In this document: piece after piece, positions 1 to 4,979 of the stretch
Layout: every line of letters begins with the position of its first letter
Numbering within the stretch: the stretch's first letter is position 1
Origin: Bacteroidales bacterium UBA6244
GTDB taxonomy: Bacteria; Bacteroidota; Bacteroidia; Bacteroidales; F082
Assembly: GCA_002440885.1 (NCBI GenBank)
Contig: DJVY01000243.1
Span: 1 to 10,470 of the forward strand
DNA length: 10,470 bases
Reading direction: 5' to 3'
Position numbers and translations under genes: made by a program
Notes under the pieces: generated by a model
What the model saw: the letters and a program-made list of their open reading frames with translations, nothing else
What the model was told of the DNA's origin: nothing
Databases searched by the model: none

Positions 1-23
1 TTTCTGACGAGCTTATCAAATGA

Positions 24-794
24 TTAATCACCAACAATTACCGCGGCCCGGTGTGGTAATGCTTTGTAAATGGCTTTTGCATCGGTATCTTTAAGCCAAA
101 TAAATAATGTAGGTTGATAGCTTTTGCGATAAAAGAAATCTTCTGTCAAGGTGGTTAGGTGGTGAGTAAATAAGTTCATCCCAACCGCAGGTTTTAAATC
201 CAGACTGTCGCCACCGAAGCCCGTAACAACAATCTTTAGGTGGTTTTCGGTGGTAAAGGTCCACCATAGGTGAGTTCCTACCAAACCAACCGAATCAACC
301 GGTACCGCCTCCCCTTCCTCATTCACCCTAACTTTTCGAAAAACCTTTTTTGGCAGATTGGCAGTTTGACTGATTATATAAGCAGGCTCTGAAAACAACT
401 TTGCATATCCTGTGGAATTCAAGTCGTTAAACATATTTTCAGGCCACATATGGCGGATAGGTGCTTTTATCAAAGGTAAACCTTTAAACAGTAACTGCAT
501 GGTGCTGTCTTTAAAACAGATACCCAAACTCATGGAATCCAGTTTGGCCACCGCCAATTGGTTTGAAATCCACCATTTTTCCGCCCATAAGTCGCGTTGT
601 TCCTTGCTACCCCAGCTTTTAGGGTTTATTTCTGTGTTCAGCGCTGTCGTGACCGTGTCAGTTGCCCGCTTAATTTGCTGTTGTGCCAGGTACAATTCCA
701 CGAAAAACAACAAGGCAAACAACAAAATGATGCCCGGCCCGATGATTGTGGGCTTCCCGTAAGGTGATTTCAGGAAAAAGTCCTTTGGATTCAT
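24..794 (-). CDS. Membrane-anchored YkuD-like protein, apparently catalytically inactive
   Basis: A 256-residue protein with a short basic cytoplasmic N-terminus, one membrane segment (about residues 17-37) and a periplasmic remainder. I do not recognise it as a named family, but two stretches align with the L,D-transpeptidase encoded just upstream. Residues 97-113 match that enzyme's first YkuD strand (90-106). Residues 230-254 match its catalytic-to-C-terminal stretch (200-224) without gaps, sharing the pattern L-x-D-x-D-x(4)-IY-x(3)-P. In that alignment the catalytic Cys becomes Phe231 and the conserved Arg becomes Trp233; no HGC motif exists anywhere. It is the last gene visible in the operon: its ATG follows the upstream stop codon after one base, so translation is probably coupled. 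Seen: membrane segment, spacing and motif loss. Inferred: YkuD fold, and a role as scaffold or regulator of the active enzymes. It could instead be an unrelated periplasmic protein. Confidence 0.72.
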   Translation of the reverse strand: MNPKDFFLKSPYGKPTIIGPGIILLFALLFFVELYLAQQQIKRATDTVTTALNTEINPKSWGSKEQRDLWAEKWWISNQLAVAKLDSMSLGICFKDSTMQLLFKGLPLIKAPIRHMWPENMFNDLNSTGYAKLFSEPAYIISQTANLPKKVFRKVRVNEEGEAVPVDSVGLVGTHLWWTFTTENHLKIVVTGFGGDSLDLKPAVGMNLFTHHLTTLTEDFFYRKSYQPTLFIWLKDTDAKAIYKALPHRAAVIVGD

Positions 795-795
795 G

Positions 796-1473
796 TTAAT
801 AGATAAAAACTTTTGCCCCCAAGGGCATTTCGTGGTAAATAAATTCGAGATCGGAATCGTTCAAACGAACACAACCGTGAGTAACAGGCATGCCCAAAAA
901 ACGCTGATAGAGTGTTCCATGAATAAGATATCCATTGCCGATACTTAGAGCGTAGTCGCCCAAAACCCCATATTCAAAACGCGAATCATCATTGGGTGGT
1001 GGTATGGGCAAACCTTCTTCAACAAAAGCCCAATCGGGTTTTTTCCATACAGGATCTACTATTTTGCCTTTCACGGTAAAAACCCCTTTGGGGGTTTCAA
1101 ACTTATACGTTTTCGCGCCACCCGTTTCGAGCTCTTCATAACTTCCGGTAGAACACATGCCCTCACGTACCAACTGATTGTTTTTGTAGAATTTAAACGT
1201 GTTGGTTAGGGTATTGATCACAAGGTATTGCTTGCCTGGACTAAGCTTTTTCAGCTTAAGCTGTAAGACTTCAATCTCTTTTTTCAACTGAATATCAATT
1301 GGATTCGTGTTTTCTGATAAATCCTCATCTGGCTGAAAACGAAATGATTTCATGTAGGCATGGGCTTGATATTTGGGAATGACAACCGTAAGTCCTATAC
1401 ACAACAACGCCAGCCCGATGAAAACTGAGGTCGAATAAATGAGCCACCTCGTATAGGATATTTTCCATTTCAT
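796..1473 (-). CDS. L,D-transpeptidase (YkuD family), membrane-anchored
   Basis: A 225-residue enzyme with an N-terminal membrane anchor (about residues 12-32), a short charged, probably helical linker (50-78) and a periplasmic YkuD domain (about 82-225). The catalytic signature is complete: His185 in I-H-G-T, then T-H-G-C-V-R-L with His199, Cys201 and Arg203. Proteins of this family cleave an acyl-donor tetrapeptide stem of peptidoglycan after the L-centre of meso-diaminopimelate and transfer it to another stem (3-3 crosslink) or to the lysine of a tethered protein; which of these applies here is not visible. A Pro-rich insert (about 153-165) lies between the TPKG strand and the catalytic His, as in many ErfK-type enzymes. 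ATG start; only six bases separate it from the upstream stop and one base from the downstream ATG, so it sits inside a tight operon. Confidence 0.93.
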   Translation of the reverse strand: MKWKISYTRWLIYSTSVFIGLALLCIGLTVVIPKYQAHAYMKSFRFQPDEDLSENTNPIDIQLKKEIEVLQLKLKKLSPGKQYLVINTLTNTFKFYKNNQLVREGMCSTGSYEELETGGAKTYKFETPKGVFTVKGKIVDPVWKKPDWAFVEEGLPIPPPNDDSRFEYGVLGDYALSIGNGYLIHGTLYQRFLGMPVTHGCVRLNDSDLEFIYHEMPLGAKVFIY

Positions 1474-1479
1474 GGTTGC

Positions 1480-2595
1480 TTACTTTAGATATTCTTCCAG
1501 CGACTGAGTAGATCCGATGATGATTACCTGCGTATTTACTTCACAAAGCTTGTATAGCACGTCCATATCCTCGTTACTCAGGGCGATGCACCCATCAGTC
1601 CAGTTAACGCCCTTACCGCCCTCGCCGTGAATTTCTATCAGGTTTCCGATGTGCGCATTTTTTGGGATCTTACCTTTTTTTTGGGCTTGCTCAAATCGGA
1701 CTTTGTCTTCTGCATTGGGGTAATTCAACAACAGTGATTTATAATACTTGGTTTTAGCCCCGCTTTTTTTCTTCGTGACATGATATACGCCTTCGGGCGT
1801 GGCCTTATCGCCCCTGGTGACTTTATCGCCCATCCAATTTTTCCCGAATTCCGTATCAAAAGTATGGAGCACTTTTCCTGATTTCAGCACCTCACAGGTA
1901 GCTTCCATTTTGTTTATTAACAATACGATACGCCCTTTTTTAGAGAGCTCCTTGGCTTTATCTAAATCCAGCATCCATTGGGGATGCTGTGCAAAGAACA
2001 ACTCCGACCGTTCCTGTGCTTTTTGCAAAGCCTTGCTGATCAGACGTTCAGATTCCTTTAACACCGATGCGGCCTGATAAACATGTCCCATGGCAATCCC
2101 TTTTGCTGCCTCATCGTATTTAAGTCGTGCCTCGCCATATTGTTCAAAAACGAATTTCGGCAGAGGCAGGTTTTTGTATTTTTTGTCGAATAGTTCCAAT
2201 TGAACCCATACGGAATTCAACTGGTTTTCGATTTGGCCGCCAAGACTGTGTTTTTCTTTAGACGCTTTCCTCACGGCCTGATTACATAGCTCAACCGTTT
2301 CCTCTGCTTTACGAACCACCTCCGAATAATCGCGCCAGATAAAACTTCTGCTGTTCTGGCTTTTCCACTCTAACATGGCCTCGCGATAAACGGCCTCTGC
2401 TTGAGCAAATGTTTGTGGGGCGTACACTTTCACCTGCGATTTATCTGCTGAGGATATGGCTTCTAAAGCTGCTTTTATCTCATTTTCAGGAGTTTTCAAT
2501 GTAAGGTAAATGTAGCTGGCATAGCTGACCATTCCCAATGCAAGGAGCAACAAAAAAAACAGGATCAACTTCAAAAAAGTGCGTTTCTTTTTCAT
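1480..2595 (-). CDS. L,D-transpeptidase with DUF4398-like helical ectodomain
   Basis: A 371-residue protein: basic N-terminus, membrane anchor (about residues 8-31), a long helical region (37-200) and a C-terminal YkuD domain (about 221-360). Catalytic His323 (I-H-G-E) and Cys336 (W-T-D-G-C-I-A-L) are present. The usual S/T-H-G-C-x-R is T-D-G-C-x-A here, so the His and Arg flanking the nucleophile are changed; this variant is, to my knowledge, widespread in YkuD proteins and probably active. Residues 38-125 align without gaps with residues 26-113 of the upstream lipoprotein, and both resemble DUF4398-type helical domains. I chose ATG at 2595 because MKKK plus the hydrophobic segment begins there. 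The open frame continues upstream to a TTG at 2673 overlapping the lipoprotein gene, but that extension looks non-coding. A terminator-like hairpin ends exactly at this ATG. Likely function: periplasmic transpeptidation, perhaps guided to the lipoprotein by the shared domain (inference). Confidence 0.9.
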   Translation of the reverse strand: MKKKRTFLKLILFFLLLLALGMVSYASYIYLTLKTPENEIKAALEAISSADKSQVKVYAPQTFAQAEAVYREAMLEWKSQNSRSFIWRDYSEVVRKAEETVELCNQAVRKASKEKHSLGGQIENQLNSVWVQLELFDKKYKNLPLPKFVFEQYGEARLKYDEAAKGIAMGHVYQAASVLKESERLISKALQKAQERSELFFAQHPQWMLDLDKAKELSKKGRIVLLINKMEATCEVLKSGKVLHTFDTEFGKNWMGDKVTRGDKATPEGVYHVTKKKSGAKTKYYKSLLLNYPNAEDKVRFEQAQKKGKIPKNAHIGNLIEIHGEGGKGVNWTDGCIALSNEDMDVLYKLCEVNTQVIIIGSTQSLEEYLK

Positions 2596-2621
2596 AAAAA
2601 AGCCGGGAAAAATATCCCGGC
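2596..2621 (-). terminator. Intrinsic terminator or attenuator inside the transpeptidase operon
   Basis: Read on the minus strand, a perfect 7-bp stem GCCGGGA/TCCCGGC (2621-2615 with 2608-2602) closes a 6-base loop and is followed by six U residues (2601-2596). It starts 20 bases after the stop codon of the lipoprotein gene, and its U-run is immediately followed by the ATG of the transpeptidase at 2595. As a terminator it would end most lipoprotein transcripts, with read-through supplying the enzymes. The hairpin would also occupy the ribosome-entry region of the next gene. The structure is seen; partial termination is inferred. Confidence 0.8.
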
Positions 2622-2641
2622 GTATTTTTCTGTGGATGATT

Positions 2642-3238
2642 TTACTTCTTTTTGCTGTTGTATTTTTCAACAACAGTGGTCAGCTCTTCATTAAGCGAAA
2701 CGGCTTTGTTGTAAGCTGCCTGAGCTTTTGCTTTGGCTGGCATTAACTTTCCCTGTTCGAGCATCCCCGGAATTTCGGCAGCAGAACTTCCAACAGCAGT
2801 TAACTCACCTTTGATGGCTTCAATGGCAGCCTTGCCTTCTTTACCTTTAGGGGCTTGTTCTGCAAGTACAGTCGTTTCGTCCGTCAACGTTTTTAAATCG
2901 GCCAATATTTGATTAACCTCTGCTACGATGGCTTCTTTCTTGGCAACGGTGGAAACAACCAATTGCATCGATGTGGCTTCGATGTTGGCCAGCTTTACTT
3001 TAACGTCGTCGAAGTTCTTGAATAATTTTCCCTTGTTCATTTCTACTTCGGCTTCGATAATTTTCATCGAATCGAGAATGGCTGTGTACTCAGCTTCCAT
3101 GTATACATTGGCTTCGGCCACACTTGCCTTTAATATGGCACTGTTGGCGGCATCCAATTCAACTTGAGGCACTTTGGCGCATCCGCCAATCATTAAGGCC
3201 ATTGCAATAACGACCACGGCAACAAAACTTTTTTTCAT
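2642..3238 (-). CDS. Helical DUF4398-like lipoprotein with C-terminal lysines, Lpp-like candidate
   Basis: A 198-residue lipoprotein precursor. Its signal peptide (residues 1-19) ends in a lipobox I-G-G-C, giving a lipidated Cys20. The mature part (about 179 residues) is Ala/Glu/Lys-rich and predicted almost entirely helical: one block at about 26-127, a P-K-G-K-E-G-K break near 130-136, and a second block at about 137-192. The chain ends E-K-Y-N-S-K-K-K. The N-terminal half resembles DUF4398 and aligns with the ectodomain of the next gene's transpeptidase. ATG at 3238 was chosen because the signal peptide starts there; the frame extends to a TTG at 3289 with no signal-like sequence. It is first in the operon and followed by a terminator-like hairpin, consistent with an abundant structural protein. 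Lipid anchor, helical stalk, C-terminal Lys and adjacent L,D-transpeptidases parallel Braun lipoprotein, but no sequence homology to Lpp is visible, so tethering is inference. Confidence 0.88.
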   Translation of the reverse strand: MKKSFVAVVVIAMALMIGGCAKVPQVELDAANSAILKASVAEANVYMEAEYTAILDSMKIIEAEVEMNKGKLFKNFDDVKVKLANIEATSMQLVVSTVAKKEAIVAEVNQILADLKTLTDETTVLAEQAPKGKEGKAAIEAIKGELTAVGSSAAEIPGMLEQGKLMPAKAKAQAAYNKAVSLNEELTTVVEKYNSKKK

Positions 3239-3393
3239 GATTTCAATCGTTTTTTTTTGATTTTTAAATTGTTTCAAGGAATCCTTCAATTTTATTTACC
3301 ATTCTGACGTATAGTTTTTAAAAGGTAACGATGGAATCAAAAAAATAAATAATTTTATCATGTGAATTCATCTACACCGTGCTGCACACTATT
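3239..3393. promoter_or_regulatory. Divergent AT-rich promoter region between envelope operon and sigma factor
   Basis: This 155-base intergenic stretch must hold the promoters of both the minus-strand lipoprotein operon and the plus-strand sigma gene. It is strongly AT-rich, with A- and T-runs at 3250-3268 and 3339-3358. I see no convincing Bacteroidota sigma-A pair (TTG / TAnnTTTG) on either strand; TAGTTTTT at 3313-3320 is a weak -7-like element. An interrupted dyad AAGGA-A-TCCTT lies at 3276-3286, 38-48 bases upstream of the lipoprotein ATG, and could be an operator. Recognition by the ECF sigma encoded here is plausible but not shown. Confidence 0.5.
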
Positions 3394-3954
3394 ATGAGCA
3401 ATTTAAAATACGACACCCTTTCTGACGAAGCCCTCATCAAGATGATTTATGACGAAGGCCATAAGGAATTGTATGAGGTAATTTACAACCGGTATTTTAA
3501 AAAAGTGCGCGACAAATGCCATAGTTTTTTGAAGAACAAAGCCCAGGCAGAGGAATTTGCCAACGATATTCTGGTGAAAGTGTACGAAAAGCTTCCCGGA
3601 TTTAAAGGTCAGTCGGCCTTCGCTTCCTGGCTGTATTCCATTACCTATAACTACCTGATCGACTACCTGCGGAAGAAAAAACAACTGCACTATCCCCGAT
3701 GGAACGAGGAAAATCATTTGCCCGAGATTATCGATGAATCAAATACCGATGTGGAAGAACTGAGTTATGACAAGTTGATGCTAATTTTTGAGAAAATACA
3801 CCCCGAAGAAAAGGCCTTGCTCCTGATGAAATACCAGGAAGGATTGCCCCTGAAAACCATTGCGCAAATATTGATCATCACCGAAGATGCGGTGAAAATG
3901 CGACTAAAACGTGCCCGCGCCAGGGTCATTTATATGTACAATAACGAAGAATAA
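3394..3954 (+). CDS. ECF-family RNA polymerase sigma factor
   Basis: A 186-residue sigma-70 family protein of extracytoplasmic-function size. Region 2 lies at about residues 24-98, with the -10-recognition and core-binding signatures F-A-S-W-L-Y-S-I-T-Y-N and L-I-D-Y-L-R-K-K-K. A short acidic linker (about 104-124) follows, then region 4 at about 126-180 with a helix-turn-helix I-A-Q-I-L-x(3)-E-D-A-V-K-M-R-L-K-R-A-R. I chose ATG at 3394; a GTG at 3379 in frame adds five residues and is possible. It lacks a recognisable transmembrane anti-sigma partner downstream; instead a cytoplasmic PepSY-like protein follows after 73 bases. Being divergent from the envelope operon, it is a natural candidate for that operon's activator, but this is inferred from position only. 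Confidence 0.93.
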   Translation: MSNLKYDTLSDEALIKMIYDEGHKELYEVIYNRYFKKVRDKCHSFLKNKAQAEEFANDILVKVYEKLPGFKGQSAFASWLYSITYNYLIDYLRKKKQLHYPRWNEENHLPEIIDESNTDVEELSYDKLMLIFEKIHPEEKALLLMKYQEGLPLKTIAQILIITEDAVKMRLKRARARVIYMYNNEE

Positions 3955-4027
3955 ATGCCATGGATGTGCGTTACTTAACTTATTTTGTTCGTCATACGAC
4001 AAACTGCATGATAACACCCAGGCTGAT

Positions 4028-4417
4028 ATGATTTTTGACTTTTTTAAATCCACAAGTAAAATGGTGCCTGAAAAGGTGCGAAAGGAAGTGCTTGGCCATT
4101 TTCCAAATGCGATTAACATCGAATGGCATAAACTGCCCACCCATTTTGAGGCCATTTTTTATTTGGAGGAAGTAGAACACATTGCCGATATTAGCCTCGA
4201 CGGACATCTACTTTCTTACAAAAAAAACCTCAAAACTGGCGACCTGCCTGCTGTGGTGAGAGAAAAATCCGAATTGGAAGGGGAAATCATGAGCGCCATC
4301 AGTCACCACACATCCGAAGGTATCCAACACGAAATCATTATCCGTAAAAAAGATTTTTCGAGGTATTTACTGGCTTTTAACGTCCACAATGTTTTAACAG
4401 AGATCAAGTCGGTTTGA
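4028..4417 (+). CDS. Small cytoplasmic PepSY-like (DUF2874-type) protein
   Basis: A 129-residue protein without signal peptide or membrane segment. Residues 13-50 carry the PepSY-like pattern: V-P-x(2)-V, then H-F-P-N-A-x(2)-I-E-W, then F-E-A-I-F-Y-L. Residues 53-80 continue with the D-I-S-L-D-G-H-L-L strand pair and a second L-P-x-V-V start. Residues 84-129 look like a weaker half repeat, which matches the duplicated layout of this family. Most relatives are exported to the periplasm, so the missing signal peptide is odd. The ATG at 4028 is the only ATG in frame; upstream codons run open into the sigma gene but offer only a GTG at 3911 deep inside it. It follows the sigma gene in the same direction, probably as one transcript. 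A role as sensor or modulator of the sigma factor is conjecture; no anti-sigma motif is visible. Confidence 0.75.
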   Translation: MIFDFFKSTSKMVPEKVRKEVLGHFPNAINIEWHKLPTHFEAIFYLEEVEHIADISLDGHLLSYKKNLKTGDLPAVVREKSELEGEIMSAISHHTSEGIQHEIIIRKKDFSRYLLAFNVHNVLTEIKSV

Positions 4418-4506
4418 TGACACAAGAAACTCCATGATAAAAGGTTGACAAAAAGCATCTCTTACATATCATTCAGCATGTCATTCAAATGTGGAAGTAT
4501 TACAAA

Positions 4507-4797
4507 TCAGTGATCTGGTTTTTTTCCTTTGATGATTTGCTCCACTACACCCGGATCGAGCAGCGTTGAGGTGTCACCAAAATTATCCGTGTTTCCTTCG
4601 GCTATTTTGCGTAAAATCCGCCGCATAATTTTACCTGATCTTGTTTTCGGTAGTCCTGAAACAAATTGAATGACGTCGGGCTTCGCTATCGGACTAATGA
4701 ATAAGCTAACCGCCTTTAAAATCGACTGCCTCACCCCTTCTTCGCCTCCGCTCGAAAACTCATGGCAAATAACGAAGGCATAGATTCCCTGTCCTTT
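4507..4797 (-). pseudogene. acs: C-terminal remnant of acetyl-CoA synthetase
   Basis: Ninety-six residues in one frame match the extreme C-terminal domain of AMP-forming acetyl-CoA synthetase, normally about 630-660 residues. The run starts K-G-Q-G-I-Y-A-F-V and contains P-K-T-R-S-G-K-I-M-R-R-I-L-R-K, which holds the family's catalytic, acetylation-regulated lysine, then G-D-T-S-T-L-x-D-P-x-V-V. It ends at an apparently native stop (4507-4509). At its 5' end a TGA (4798-4800) interrupts the frame just before K-G-Q, where intact enzymes read on through h-P-x-x-I/L-K-G-Q. The run of four A there is compatible with a one-base insertion, but the codons beyond do not resemble the enzyme in any frame. 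About 85 percent of the gene is therefore missing. A GTG at 4734 opens a 75-codon frame, which need not be used. No adenylation can be expected from this piece. Confidence 0.88.
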
Positions 4798-4979
4798 TCA
4801 GTTGTTTCGCAGGCAAAACAAACGAATGTGGCGGCTAAATTATAAAATTACCTATACAAAAATCACACTGGACTTCCTGATTGTGAATTTTTCACACAAA
4901 CATGAGACAAATCATAATGATGCAACCTTTAAGGCAGGTCAGGTAGTCATAAAAGGGTTATTCATCCTAAAACAATTAT
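4798..4979 (+). promoter_or_regulatory. Leader and promoter region of the T9SS cargo gene, with a dyad
   Basis: This stretch lies between the broken end of the acs remnant and the ATG at 4980. It is AT-rich and contains no supported gene. A perfect dyad TGTGAA-TTT-TTCACA occupies 4882-4896, flanked on both sides by extra TTG/CAA bases. It is close to the TGTGA-spacer-TCACA form bound by CRP/FNR-type regulators, but with a 5-base rather than a 6-base spacer. No clear TAnnTTTG -7 element or Shine-Dalgarno sequence is visible before the start codon. Confidence 0.4.

Noticed and set aside
2596..2673. N-terminal extension of the larger transpeptidase to a TTG at 2673
   Set aside because: The extension overlaps the lipoprotein gene, crosses the terminator hairpin and places 26 very basic residues before a typical MKKK anchor; ATG at 2595 is better.
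3239..3289. N-terminal extension of the lipoprotein to a TTG at 3289
   Set aside because: The lipoprotein signal peptide begins at the internal ATG (3238); the extra residues would bury it behind a polar segment.
3911..4027. Upstream extension of the PepSY-like protein to a GTG within the sigma gene
   Set aside because: The extra 39 residues are unlike the family, overlap region 4 of the sigma gene and have no alternative start; ATG at 4028 fits the domain boundary.
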